A stretch of DNA of 64,000 bases from Larkinella humicola. Lineage in GTDB: Bacteria > Bacteroidota > Bacteroidia > Cytophagales > Spirosomataceae. Where the stretch lies: the NCBI RefSeq assembly GCF_008727875.1, contig NZ_VTWS01000001.1, positions 1,116,001-1,180,000 of the forward strand, given 5' to 3'. Position numbers and translations under genes: made by a program. This document shows positions 24,776 to 32,968 of the stretch, in pieces. The notes beneath the pieces are model-generated. The model was not told the DNA's origin. It did not search any database and saw only the letters and a program-made list of their open reading frames with translations. How positions within the stretch are numbered: position 1 is the first letter of the stretch; every line of letters begins with the position of its first letter.

Positions 24776-25555
24776 ATGAAACGCAACAGTATTCTGCTTG
24801 CGGTGTGCCTTTTGGGAACGTGGAGCGCTTATGCTCAGAACAACACTTCGTCAGACACCACCAGAACCTCCGCAACCATGGTCGCGCCAACGGACACCGT
24901 TAGCACACCAATCAACAACTCGACGTATTCGTCGACTCCAGCCACGACCAGCTCGTATTCCTCAACGACGACCAGCGCTGACTATGGCAGCCGTCAAAGC
25001 CGTGTAAAAGCGGACAGACCGTATAAAGCTTTCACTGGCGGTATTTATGTGGGTGCCAACTCCACCCGGTACCGGGGTGAAGACGTAGATGGCGACAATC
25101 CTGCGGGCCGTCTGGGTTATCAGATCGGTGGTTTCGTTCGCGGTGGCGGCCGGATTTACGGTCAGTTGGGCGTAGAGTATTTTGCTTCCAGCTCGAACTA
25201 CTTCACACCGGGCGATGGCGCTTCGATAAAGGACATTTCGGGCCGTATCAACACCAAATGGTTGCAGATTCCGGCTTACGTCGGCATAAAACTGGCGCAA
25301 TCGGATCGTGGCATTTCTGCCGTTCGGCTGGCTGTTGGTGCTGAATATGCCAATCGGTTGAGCAGCAGCAACACTGTCAATGTGGATGAAAATGAGATCA
25401 AAAGCGGAACCTTTCTGGGTCTGGTCAATCTGGGCTTCGACATGGGCCCGGTCCTGATCGACCTTGTATATCACCACGGCTTCTCCGATGCCATCAGCGG
25501 ATTCAACAATTCGCAGCGCCGGGCAGTGGGAGTCAATCTCGGCTTCAAGTTTTAA
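24776..25555 (+). CDS. Outer-membrane beta-barrel protein with Ser/Thr-rich linker
   Basis: A 259-residue protein with a signal peptide (MKRNSILLAVCLLGTWSAYA). About 60 residues of almost pure Ser/Thr/Ala/Pro follow (NNSTYSSTPATTSSYSSTTT). The barrel part begins near FTGGIYVGANSTRYRG, has alternating strands, and ends in the aromatic GVNLGFKF, as outer-membrane proteins do. It fits the Bacteroidota porin/OmpW-like barrel family. Ligand unknown. The DT(T/V) triplets in the linker match the Bacteroidota O-glycosylation motif. Confidence 0.85.
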   Translation: MKRNSILLAVCLLGTWSAYAQNNTSSDTTRTSATMVAPTDTVSTPINNSTYSSTPATTSSYSSTTTSADYGSRQSRVKADRPYKAFTGGIYVGANSTRYRGEDVDGDNPAGRLGYQIGGFVRGGGRIYGQLGVEYFASSSNYFTPGDGASIKDISGRINTKWLQIPAYVGIKLAQSDRGISAVRLAVGAEYANRLSSSNTVNVDENEIKSGTFLGLVNLGFDMGPVLIDLVYHHGFSDAISGFNNSQRRAVGVNLGFKF

Positions 25556-25577
25556 TTCGCAAACTGTCCTCCATGCA

Positions 25578-25615
25578 AACGGCGTCCCAACTTTGAGTCG
25601 GGACGCCGTTTTTAT
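25578..25615 (+). terminator. Intrinsic terminator of the beta-barrel gene
   Basis: AACGGCGTCCC (25578-25588) pairs perfectly with GGGACGCCGTT (25600-25610) and a T run follows. Confidence 0.9.
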
Positions 25616-25619
25616 ATCC

Positions 25620-25645
25620 CTGACAGCGGCCAAAGGCCCTGTCAG
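25620..25645. terminator. CTGACAG hairpin near the hisS 3' end
   Basis: CTGACAG and CTGTCAG (25620-25626, 25639-25645), with GGCC pairing inside, form a compact stem. It probably serves the minus-strand hisS transcript. A related CTGACAGC hairpin occurs at 50640. Confidence 0.5.
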
Positions 25646-25679
25646 CGGTTTAGTTTAATTCTACGATTTAGTTACTTGC

Positions 25680-27050
25680 TCATAGCTCGCCCTTCAAACG
25701 CGACACAATCTCGCTGGTCGTCAGCTTCTCCTGCTGCCCCGTCACCATATTTTTCAGCCCCAGTAGCCCGGTTTGCAGTTCTTCAGAGCCAATCAAAACG
25801 ACATAGGGAATGTGTTTTGCATTCGCATACTCCAGTTGCTTTTTCACTTTAGCGGTATCGGGATACGCTTCTGCCGGGATGTTCAGCGCCCGCAACTGGC
25901 TCAGCAGCGGCAAGCCAAGCGAACGCCCTTCAGTATCGAGGTGAACCACCAGCACCTGCGTCGATTGCAACCCGGTTTCCGGAAATAGATTCAGTTCTTC
26001 CATTACATCGTAAATCCGGTCGACGCCCAGTGAAATGCCAACGCCCGATAAACCGGGCATCCCGAATGCGCCGGTGAGGTTGTCGTAACGGCCGCCCCCG
26101 CTGATGCTTCCAATCTGTACCCCATTCGCTTTCACTTCAAAAATGGCACCGGTGTAATACGATAAGCCCCGCGCCAGTGTCACATCCAGTTGCATCCGGG
26201 CATCGTTCAACCCGTATTGGGCGACCAACTGCCAGACTTCTTCGAGCTCTGCAACGCCTTTCAGTCCCACCTCCGAAGAAGACAGCCAGCTTTTTAGTTG
26301 TGCGAAAGCCGCCTGAGCCTGCTCCGGAAACTGAAACATTGGCTCTAATTTAGCAATCGATTCATCGGAGAAACCGCGTTGTTTCAATTCTTCAACCACT
26401 TTTTCCTTTCCGATTTTGTCCAGTTTATCGATGGCAATGGCGAGCAGTCCCTCCTGCCCGGCGGCACCCACCACCTCGGCAATGCCCGTCAGAATCTTGC
26501 GGTTATTGATTTTAATGGTAAAATCCTGAATACCCAGATTTCGCAGGCTTTCGTGCAACATCAGAACGATTTCGGCTTCGCACAGCAACGAATCCGTTCC
26601 GACCACATCGGCATCACACTGTACAAACTCCCGATAGCGCCCTTTCTGGGGACGGTCAGCGCGCCAGACCGGCTGAATCTGGTACCGCTTGAACGGCATC
26701 GTCAGCGCGTGGCGGTTCATCACCACGTAACGGGCAAACGGAACCGTCAGGTCGTACCGAAGGCCCTTTTCCGAAATTTTCAGGGTTAATTTGCGGGCAT
26801 TTTCCTGCCAGTCGGTTTCGGTCAAATCCTTGGCGAAGTCGCCGGAATTGAGCACTTTAAACAGCAACTGATCGCCTTCTTCGCCGTATTTCCCCATCAG
26901 AACCGACAGGTTTTCAAGGGTGGGGGTTTCAATGGGCTGAAAGCCGTATCGCCGGAACGTTTGCCGGATGGTTTCCAGCAGAAAAAGCCGTTTGCTCATC
27001 TGTTCCGGCCCAAAATCGCGCGTGCCGCGGGGTAAACTCGGTTTTTGCAT
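25680..27050 (-). CDS. hisS: Histidyl-tRNA synthetase
   Basis: A 456-residue class II synthetase that charges tRNA-His. Seen are the N-terminal PSLPRGTRDFGPEQM, motif 2 around VWRADRPQKGRYREFVQCDA, the histidine-binding GLSYYTGAIFEV, motif 3 ISGGGRYDNLTGAFG, and a C-terminal anticodon-binding domain (LPLLSQLRALNIPAEAYPD). Length fits the bacterial family. The -7 promoter box ends four bases before the ATG. Confidence 0.97.
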   Translation of the reverse strand: MQKPSLPRGTRDFGPEQMSKRLFLLETIRQTFRRYGFQPIETPTLENLSVLMGKYGEEGDQLLFKVLNSGDFAKDLTETDWQENARKLTLKISEKGLRYDLTVPFARYVVMNRHALTMPFKRYQIQPVWRADRPQKGRYREFVQCDADVVGTDSLLCEAEIVLMLHESLRNLGIQDFTIKINNRKILTGIAEVVGAAGQEGLLAIAIDKLDKIGKEKVVEELKQRGFSDESIAKLEPMFQFPEQAQAAFAQLKSWLSSSEVGLKGVAELEEVWQLVAQYGLNDARMQLDVTLARGLSYYTGAIFEVKANGVQIGSISGGGRYDNLTGAFGMPGLSGVGISLGVDRIYDVMEELNLFPETGLQSTQVLVVHLDTEGRSLGLPLLSQLRALNIPAEAYPDTAKVKKQLEYANAKHIPYVVLIGSEELQTGLLGLKNMVTGQQEKLTTSEIVSRLKGEL

Positions 27051-27054
27051 GATG

Positions 27055-27062
27055 CAAAAATA
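27055..27062 (-). promoter_or_regulatory. -7 promoter box four bases before hisS
   Basis: The minus strand reads TATTTTTG, CATC, ATG. The box matches TAnnTTTG, and its distance predicts a transcript that begins at the start codon. No clear -33 TTG at the usual distance. Confidence 0.5.
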
Positions 27063-27146
27063 GCAAGCCGGGCGGAGTTTTCAGCAGGCTGTTTGCAGGA
27101 ACCTGCTCCTCCCCCGTCATCGGGTCAGATAACTACCAATAAAAAA

Positions 27147-27177
27147 TTGATTTTCTGAGTTATTTCCGCTAATTTTG
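27147..27177 (+). promoter_or_regulatory. Consensus promoter of the 54-aa basic protein gene
   Basis: TTG (27147-27149), 20 bp, TAATTTTG (27170-27177): a full match to the Bacteroidota vegetative promoter. The predicted 5' leader is about 32 nt. Confidence 0.75.
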
Positions 27178-27215
27178 CGGACAATTTGGATTAAACGGAC
27201 TAATTACATACAATC

Positions 27216-27380
27216 ATGGGAGTAACAGCACTGAAACGCAAAGACCAAAAAAATAAAGCCCGGGCTAACAACAAAATTGCGCGTATTAAACAACTATTGC
27301 GTCGCCCGGATGTGAAAAACGTTGATGTAGAAGCCATCAAGGCGTCTTTTGCCGAAAAGAAAAGCCAGGCCGCAGCGTAA
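27216..27380 (+). CDS. Small basic protein, 54 aa, function unknown
   Basis: ATG 27216 to TAA 27380. The product is strongly basic and helical: MGVTALKRKDQKNKARANNK at the start, then a second half with LLRRPDVKNVDVEAIKASF. It has the composition of a ribosome- or nucleic-acid-associated small protein, but I do not recognise a named family. The consensus promoter directly upstream and the clean codon use support a real, probably highly expressed gene. It is shorter than common gene-calling cut-offs. Confidence 0.8.
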   Translation: MGVTALKRKDQKNKARANNKIARIKQLLRRPDVKNVDVEAIKASFAEKKSQAAA

Positions 27381-27449
27381 GTGAAAAATAGCTTTCAGTA
27401 AACGGTATTGTCTTGTTTCCTGAAAACGCAGGGTCATTCGATTGCCTCG

Positions 27450-27788
27450 TCACGCTCGACGGACGGGGTTTTCTTTTTTAAGCCGTTCCCGCAGCATCTT
27501 TTTCAGGTACCGGCGGATGGTCCGGCGGTTTTCGATCTGCATCCGGAAAATAATGGCCTGACCAAACAGGGAAAGCCCGGCGTTGATGACCACCAGACTG
27601 TAGGTTCCCAGCAAAAACCACCGGCTGAAGGGCTCACCGGTATGTTTCAGGTTGGCGGCTTCGCTAAAAACGCACAAGCCATAACCAATCAGAATCAGAC
27701 TGAAGGGAGCCAGCAAAAGCCATTTGGTGCGTGTACTCATCCGCTTGATGAGACGCCGACCGGGAGGTTTAGAGGGAGCAACGGCCAT
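27450..27788 (-). CDS. Small membrane protein of unknown function
   Basis: A 112-residue protein with two membrane helices (WLLLAPFSLILIGYGLCVF and WFLLGTYSLVVINAGLSLF) flanked by strongly basic ends, especially the C-terminus (RRTIRRYLKKMLRERLKKEN). Both termini are therefore likely cytoplasmic. No family recognised. It is divergent from the methyltransferase. Confidence 0.75.
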   Translation of the reverse strand: MAVAPSKPPGRRLIKRMSTRTKWLLLAPFSLILIGYGLCVFSEAANLKHTGEPFSRWFLLGTYSLVVINAGLSLFGQAIIFRMQIENRRTIRRYLKKMLRERLKKENPVRRA

Positions 27789-27937
27789 CGTAAGTAAAAC
27801 TACAAGTGATCAAAGCACTAATTTAACAGACTAAATCTCATTTTATCGGGAAATCTGTTAATTATTGCGTATTCGGCCCCATCGCCGGTGGGGGATCAGC
27901 GATAGCGACCCGTGTTCCGGCGGTGTTTTTCCGTGGT

Positions 27938-28702
27938 ATGAAACATCTCATCAGCTTTATTTTAAAAACCGTACCGCGCCCGGTTTTGCAGCGGGTCAGC
28001 CATTATGCCATGAAGGTGATGATGGTTTTCTACCGGGGCAATAACGTCGAGTGTACGGTTTGCAGCAACCATTTCCGGGAGTTTATGCCCTACGGCCGGA
28101 ACATCCCGCGCCCGAACGCTCTGTGTCCGAACTGCTTAGCCCTGGAGCGTCACCGGCTGATGAACCTCTACCTGCAGCGAAAAACCAATTTCTACCGCGA
28201 TCCGCTGAAAGTCCTGCACGTAGCCCCCGAACATTGTTTTATTGACCGGTTCGAGAAACTGCCGAATCTGGATTACATCACCGCCGACATCGAATCGCCC
28301 CTGGCGAAAATAAAAATGGACATCCACCAGATTCCATTTCCCGACAATACCTTTGATGTTGCCTTTTGTAACCACGTCATGGAACACGTCGAAGATGATG
28401 CTAAAGCCAGCAGTGAGCTGTATCGCGTACTAAAACCGGGCGGCTGGGCCATCATCCAGTCGCCGATCGACTACAACCGCGAAACCACCTTTGAAGACGC
28501 CACCATTACCGACCCGAAAGAGCGGGAACGGCTTTTCTGGCAAAGCGACCACGTCCGGCTTTTTGGCCGCGACTACGCCCAACGGCTGGCCAAAGGCGGT
28601 TTCACCGTCGTGGAAGATCGCTTCGTGTTTGAGCTCCCGAAAGAAGAAGTTAAACGGTTTTCGCTGCCCGCCGGGGAGGTGATTTATCTCTGCAAAAAGT
28701 AA
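27938..28702 (+). CDS. Class I SAM-dependent methyltransferase with zinc-ribbon-like N-terminus
   Basis: A 254-residue protein. Two cysteine pairs, CTVCSNHF and CPNCLALERHR (residues about 39-70), form a likely zinc ribbon. The methyltransferase domain follows: VLHVAPEHC, ITADIESPLAKIKMDIHQIP, the motif FPDNTFDVAFCNHVMEHVED (methyltransferase type 11), then VLKPGGWAIIQSP. Substrate is unknown; such proteins are often found with polysaccharide genes, and a glycosyltransferase lies next to it on the opposite strand. ATG 27938 is chosen over a GTG 15 nt upstream. Confidence 0.85.
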   Translation: MKHLISFILKTVPRPVLQRVSHYAMKVMMVFYRGNNVECTVCSNHFREFMPYGRNIPRPNALCPNCLALERHRLMNLYLQRKTNFYRDPLKVLHVAPEHCFIDRFEKLPNLDYITADIESPLAKIKMDIHQIPFPDNTFDVAFCNHVMEHVEDDAKASSELYRVLKPGGWAIIQSPIDYNRETTFEDATITDPKERERLFWQSDHVRLFGRDYAQRLAKGGFTVVEDRFVFELPKEEVKRFSLPAGEVIYLCKK

Positions 28703-28753
28703 GTCGTTCGCTTTCGACCGGATAAGGCCCCTCGGAAAAGGTTTTCGGATGGA

Positions 28754-29761
28754 TTACGACGGATATTCCATATTGGCACCGGTTTCCTGGTGGCCTTTGG
28801 GTTCACGAAGTCGTTTCCAGCCTTCGCTCAAAAAACCGACGCCGTAGCCGATGAGCTGCACGAAAGCCGCTCCAATGCTTAAAAAACCCACTTCCAGGCT
28901 CTTCTCTTTTCGGACGGCGTCTACAAAAATCAGAACGGAGAACAGAAGCAACACCGAAACCGCCAGACCAAACAGAACCGGGTGGAAGAAATACCAAACC
29001 GGCACCGAGAAGACGAAGAGCGTAAACAACGCGGGAAAGGTGTGCACCAGCCGGAGTTCTGACGGAAAAAACCGGGCAATGTTGATGCGGGCGCGGCCAA
29101 AAAACCGGAGTTGGCGGTAAAACTGGCCGAAATTCGTCCGGCGTTTGTGGTAAATAAACGCATCCGGGAGCAGGCCGGTTTTGAAGTCATTCTCAATAAT
29201 CCGGATGGCAAATTCGATGTCCTCCCCCATCCGGCTTATTTTATACCCGCCGATTTTCTCGTAGACCTGCCGCGAAAAACCCATGTTGAAACTGCGCGGA
29301 TGAAACTTGCCGCCAAGGTTCTTCTTGCTGCCTCGAATGCCACCGGTCGTAAACGGCGAGGTCATCGAATAACTGATCGCCTTTTGAATGGGCGTAAAAC
29401 TGGGATGCGCTGCGTCGGGGCCGCCGTACGCATCCAGCCAGTCGGTTTGCAACCGCTGTTCGACGGCGGCAAAATAATGCGGAGGTACCAGCGCGTCGGA
29501 ATCGAAAATCACGAAATAGTCGCCCGTTGCCCGTTCAAAACCGGAATTGCGGGCAAACCCCTGACCGCCGTTGGGTTTGAAAAAATAGTGGATCGTCAGG
29601 CGGTTTTTGAACGACTCGACCACCGCGTCGGCCCGGGTTACGGAACCGTCTTCCACCACCACGATTTCGTCGGGAACACGGGTTTGCCGGCTCAGGCTTT
29701 CGAGCAGTTCGCGCAGTTCGTCCGGGCGATTGTAAACGGGAATGATGACGGAAAAACGCAT
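28754..29761 (-). CDS. Glycosyltransferase family 2, membrane-associated
   Basis: A 335-residue GT-A fold enzyme. The N-terminus FSVIIPVYNRPDELRELLES and VVEDGS are GT2 signatures, with the metal-binding FVIFDSDALVPP (DxD) at about residue 95 and the base region around MGEDIEFAIRII. The C-terminal third has hydrophobic segments (LFTLFVFSVPVWYFF, LAVSVLLLFSVLIFV) that place it in the inner membrane. It adds a sugar to an envelope glycan, donor unknown. It starts 9 nt after hemL and is probably in the same operon. Confidence 0.9.
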   Translation of the reverse strand: MRFSVIIPVYNRPDELRELLESLSRQTRVPDEIVVVEDGSVTRADAVVESFKNRLTIHYFFKPNGGQGFARNSGFERATGDYFVIFDSDALVPPHYFAAVEQRLQTDWLDAYGGPDAAHPSFTPIQKAISYSMTSPFTTGGIRGSKKNLGGKFHPRSFNMGFSRQVYEKIGGYKISRMGEDIEFAIRIIENDFKTGLLPDAFIYHKRRTNFGQFYRQLRFFGRARINIARFFPSELRLVHTFPALFTLFVFSVPVWYFFHPVLFGLAVSVLLLFSVLIFVDAVRKEKSLEVGFLSIGAAFVQLIGYGVGFLSEGWKRLREPKGHQETGANMEYPS

Positions 29762-29770
29762 CGAACGGGA

Positions 29771-31054
29771 TTAGATGACTTCCTTCAATGCCTCTTCGTT
29801 CGCCCAGATCACCTGATCGATTAACTCGTCCGTCAGCGCAACCGAGAGGAACAAACTCTCGAATTGCGACGGAGCTAAATAGACACCCCGCTTCAGCATG
29901 GCCTGGAAATACCGCCCAAACAATGGCAAATCGCTGGTTTTGGCATCGACGAAATTAGAAACCGGCCGCTCCGTCATGAACAGGGTGTACATCGAGCCGA
30001 GGTGATTGATCGTAAAATCCAGTCCCAGTTTAACCATGCTGGCGCGAATGCCGTCGGTGAGTCTGGTTCCCAGTTCCTCCAGCCGCGTGTAGACTTCCGG
30101 ATGATTGTTCAAATGCCGCAACATCGCCAGCCCGGCCGACATAGCAATCGGATTCCCGGACAAGGTTCCGGCCTGGTACACCGGCCCGGCGGGTGAAACG
30201 ATGCTCATGATGTCGCGCCGTCCGCCATAGGCCCCCACCGGCATTCCGCCCCCGATGATTTTACCCATCGTGGTGAGATCGGGCCGGATGCCAAACCGTT
30301 CCTGAGCCCCCCCTTTGGCCAGCCGGAAACCGGTCATGACCTCGTCAAAAATCAGCAGAATATCATTTTTATCGCATAAATCCCGCAAGCCCTGCAGAAA
30401 ACCGGGTTCGGGTAACACGCAGCCCATGTTGCCCACAACGGGTTCCAGGATGATGGCCGCAATCTGATTGGCGTTGGCGTCAATCAATCGTTCAACGGCG
30501 TAGAGATCGTTGAACGGAGCCGTCAGCGTATCCAAAGCGGTGGCCTTGGTAACACCGGGACTGTCGGGCGTACCCATCGTAATGGCGCCACTACCGGCCG
30601 CAATCAGAAAGGAATCCGCGTGGCCGTGGTAACAGCCTTCAAATTTGATCAGTTTGTCGCGCCCGGTAAACCCACGTGCCACCCGAATAGCCGCCATCGT
30701 GGCTTCGGTGCCGGAGTTGACCATCCGCACCATCTCGACCGACGGCACCATGTCGGTGATCAATTCGGCCATTTCCACTTCCTTGCGGGTGGGTGCGCCG
30801 AATGAAAACGAGTGCTGAATCGCTTCCCGAACGGCTTCTTCCACCGGCTCAAACGCGTGGCCCAGCACCATCGGACCCCAGGAATTGATCAGTTCGATGT
30901 ACCGGTTACCATCTTCATCAAAAAGGTAAGGTCCTTTTGCGGATTTAATAAAAACCGGGTTTCCACCTACGGCCCGAAAGGCCCGAACCGGAGAATTCAC
31001 CCCGCCCGGAATCAATGTTTTTGCTTTCTCGAAGAGTTGCTCGCTCGTTTTCAT
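29771..31054 (-). CDS. hemL: Glutamate-1-semialdehyde 2,1-aminomutase
   Basis: A 427-residue PLP enzyme converting glutamate-1-semialdehyde to 5-aminolevulinate for haem synthesis. Signatures: LIPGGVNSPVRAFRAVGG, MVNSGTEATMAAIRVAR, CYHGHADSFL, LLIFDEVMTGFR and the PLP lysine Lys265 in TMGKIIGGGMPVGAYGG. Length is normal. It sits between the LpoA-like gene and a glycosyltransferase, all on the minus strand, with inverted repeat E9 just before its start codon. Confidence 0.97.
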   Translation of the reverse strand: MKTSEQLFEKAKTLIPGGVNSPVRAFRAVGGNPVFIKSAKGPYLFDEDGNRYIELINSWGPMVLGHAFEPVEEAVREAIQHSFSFGAPTRKEVEMAELITDMVPSVEMVRMVNSGTEATMAAIRVARGFTGRDKLIKFEGCYHGHADSFLIAAGSGAITMGTPDSPGVTKATALDTLTAPFNDLYAVERLIDANANQIAAIILEPVVGNMGCVLPEPGFLQGLRDLCDKNDILLIFDEVMTGFRLAKGGAQERFGIRPDLTTMGKIIGGGMPVGAYGGRRDIMSIVSPAGPVYQAGTLSGNPIAMSAGLAMLRHLNNHPEVYTRLEELGTRLTDGIRASMVKLGLDFTINHLGSMYTLFMTERPVSNFVDAKTSDLPLFGRYFQAMLKRGVYLAPSQFESLFLSVALTDELIDQVIWANEEALKEVI

Positions 31055-31060
31055 CTTTTA

Positions 31061-31147
31061 ATGAGCGAATGAGTGAATGAGTGAATGAGTGAATAGGATC
31101 AAAGATCGCGCTTTTCTATTCACTCATTCGCTCATTCGCTCATTCAC
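31061..31147. repeat. Inverted repeat E9 made of GAATGAGY units
   Basis: The left arm (31061-31096) is GAATGAGT/GAATGAGC repeated about four times. The right arm (31116-31147) is its complement; differences are C/T only. The loop is 19 nt. It lies between the LpoA-like stop and the hemL start, so it would fold in the read-through transcript. Confidence 0.8.
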
Positions 31148-31149
31148 AA

Positions 31150-32874
31150 TTATTTTATGAGTGTAAACCGTGTTCCGTCGTATTTTACGATGGGCACGAC
31201 CTGGTTATCGTTGCTGGCGGTGTAATCGTAGCCGGAAAGCAGGTAGCCTTCTTCGGGGGCGGCTTTGAGTTGCGACCGGTTTGTAATCTGTCCGCGGGTT
31301 CGGGCCAGCATCCGGCCAAAAAACAGCAGCATATCATACCCCTGGTACGCGTAGGTCGACGGAATCAGGTTACGCTGATCCAGGTACAGTTCCTCAAATT
31401 CGTCCGAACCGGGGCGCTCCGGATCAACGAATTCGGGATACACCAGGTACAAATCGTTTTTTGAAAAAATCGATAGAGGATCTTTGTCAAAATTGAAGGC
31501 CGACGAAGTGGCAATCACCGGAACTTCCACCTGCCGTTGCGCGAGTAGCCGGAGCAATTTTGCCCCCGTGTTTTCGTCGCTGCTCACCAGAAAAATATGG
31601 CCGGGTTTGTTCGTTTCCGACAGCCGGATCGCTTCCAGATCGCTGCTGCTCACTTTCCGAAAATCCTGCACCGCGTAGCCGATTCGTTTCAGTTCGTTCT
31701 GGTATAGAGTCGCCAACGTGGAATCCTTCCGGGTGTTCCCGTAATAAATAGCCGCTTTTTTCACCATCGACAAGGTTCGGGCAAACGCGACGGTTTTCAC
31801 CGCCTGCTGGTTCAGCGACGGGGTAGCCAGAAAAGCCAGGGGTTGATTGACGACCAGTTCGCTACTCGTTGAAATGGGATTTACGAGCAATACGTTGTTT
31901 TGATTGGCGAATTCCGTGGCAATCCGGTTGGGTTCGGCATAAAGTGGGCCGATCAGCAAATCGTTTTGAATGAATCCCGGATTGTTGACCAGCGTCGTCA
32001 TTTTGGTGCCATCATTATCGACGTCGTAGGCAAACAGATTCACCGTAATACCTTCCGACTGCAATTTCGTTTTCGCCAGCCGCATGCCGTTGTACAAATC
32101 CAGCGCGTACTGATTCGAGCGGGCGCGGTCGTCCGGGTTGATGTCGTTCAGCCGAAACGGAAACAGCACGGCCACGTTGTAATACCCTTTGTTGCGGTTT
32201 TTCTCCGGTCTGGCAACGGTCGCCGTATTGGATGACGCTTCCGTCATTACGGGCCGCGCAATGCCCGGTACGCCAAACCGGTTGGTCAGCCGGTCCGACA
32301 GTTCGAGGTCGGCCGGGGCTGTCGATGTTCGCTGGATCTGATCGATCAGCGCCAGTGCCAGTTCGCGGTTGTTCGGAAATTCTTTCTGCATCAGTTTCAA
32401 CCGGTTCAAATCGTTGATCTGGCTGAAATAATAGGTTTGCAGTTTGCTGACGTCCGGTTTGAGGGCTGGGTCGCCGATGCGGCCCAGGTTTTCGATGCCT
32501 TCTTCGTATTGCCCGTTTTCAAAAAAAGCCGCCCCCAGCAGGTAATAGGCATCGTCCATTTTTTTCCAATCCGGAAACCGGTCGATCAGCTGCTTCAACA
32601 TCAACCGGCTTTCCGAAAACCGCTTCAGATTAAAATCGGCCAGCGCGTGGTAATAGTGTGCGTAGGGTGCTATGCCACTGGTTCGGATCTCGGTCAGCGG
32701 CTTGAGTTCAGCCTTGGCTTTCACGTAGTCTTTCTGCTGAAAGAAGCGTACCGCATACTGGTAGCGCCGTTCAGCGTTATCGGTTTGGGCCATAGCCGCC
32801 AATGCGGTCGTCCAGATTAGGACACAGAGGCTAAATGACCTGAAACCGGTATGGAAAGCAAAAGACCTATTCAT
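31150..32874 (-). CDS. TPR plus periplasmic-binding-fold protein (LpoA-like/ABC substrate-binding)
   Basis: A 574-residue exported protein. After a signal peptide come TPR-like repeats (about 35-190: YQYAVRFFQQKDYVKAKAEL, YYLLGAAFFENGQYEEGIEN). Then follows a periplasmic-binding fold of the branched-chain amino-acid type (about 230-570: YNVAVLFPFRLND, DLLIGPLYAEPNRIATEF, VVNQPLAFLATPS). The combination matches the penicillin-binding-protein activator LpoA architecture. Activation of a cell-wall synthase is a reasonable guess; no Cys lipobox is seen at the signal cleavage. It lies downstream of yidC. Confidence 0.8.
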   Translation of the reverse strand: MNRSFAFHTGFRSFSLCVLIWTTALAAMAQTDNAERRYQYAVRFFQQKDYVKAKAELKPLTEIRTSGIAPYAHYYHALADFNLKRFSESRLMLKQLIDRFPDWKKMDDAYYLLGAAFFENGQYEEGIENLGRIGDPALKPDVSKLQTYYFSQINDLNRLKLMQKEFPNNRELALALIDQIQRTSTAPADLELSDRLTNRFGVPGIARPVMTEASSNTATVARPEKNRNKGYYNVAVLFPFRLNDINPDDRARSNQYALDLYNGMRLAKTKLQSEGITVNLFAYDVDNDGTKMTTLVNNPGFIQNDLLIGPLYAEPNRIATEFANQNNVLLVNPISTSSELVVNQPLAFLATPSLNQQAVKTVAFARTLSMVKKAAIYYGNTRKDSTLATLYQNELKRIGYAVQDFRKVSSSDLEAIRLSETNKPGHIFLVSSDENTGAKLLRLLAQRQVEVPVIATSSAFNFDKDPLSIFSKNDLYLVYPEFVDPERPGSDEFEELYLDQRNLIPSTYAYQGYDMLLFFGRMLARTRGQITNRSQLKAAPEEGYLLSGYDYTASNDNQVVPIVKYDGTRFTLIK

Positions 32875-32903
32875 GGGGCTGGATTAAGAAGCGTGGCACA
32901 AAA

Positions 32904-32939
32904 CTAACAAAACCAACACAGACGTGTTGGTTTTGTTAG
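32904..32939 (-). terminator. 16-bp perfect hairpin after yidC
   Basis: CTAACAAAACCAACAC (32904-32919) is perfectly complementary to 32924-32939, loop AGAC. Its minus-strand lower arm overlaps a -7-like TAGTTTTG (32906-32899), so the next gene may have its own promoter here. Confidence 0.7.
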
Positions 32940-32968
32940 AAAGAAGACAGATTAGTGAGCCATCTTTT

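Noticed and set aside
31061-31147. Tandem GAATGAGT units as a possible CRISPR or minisatellite
   Set aside because: The units are adjacent with no spacers and form the two arms of one hairpin.
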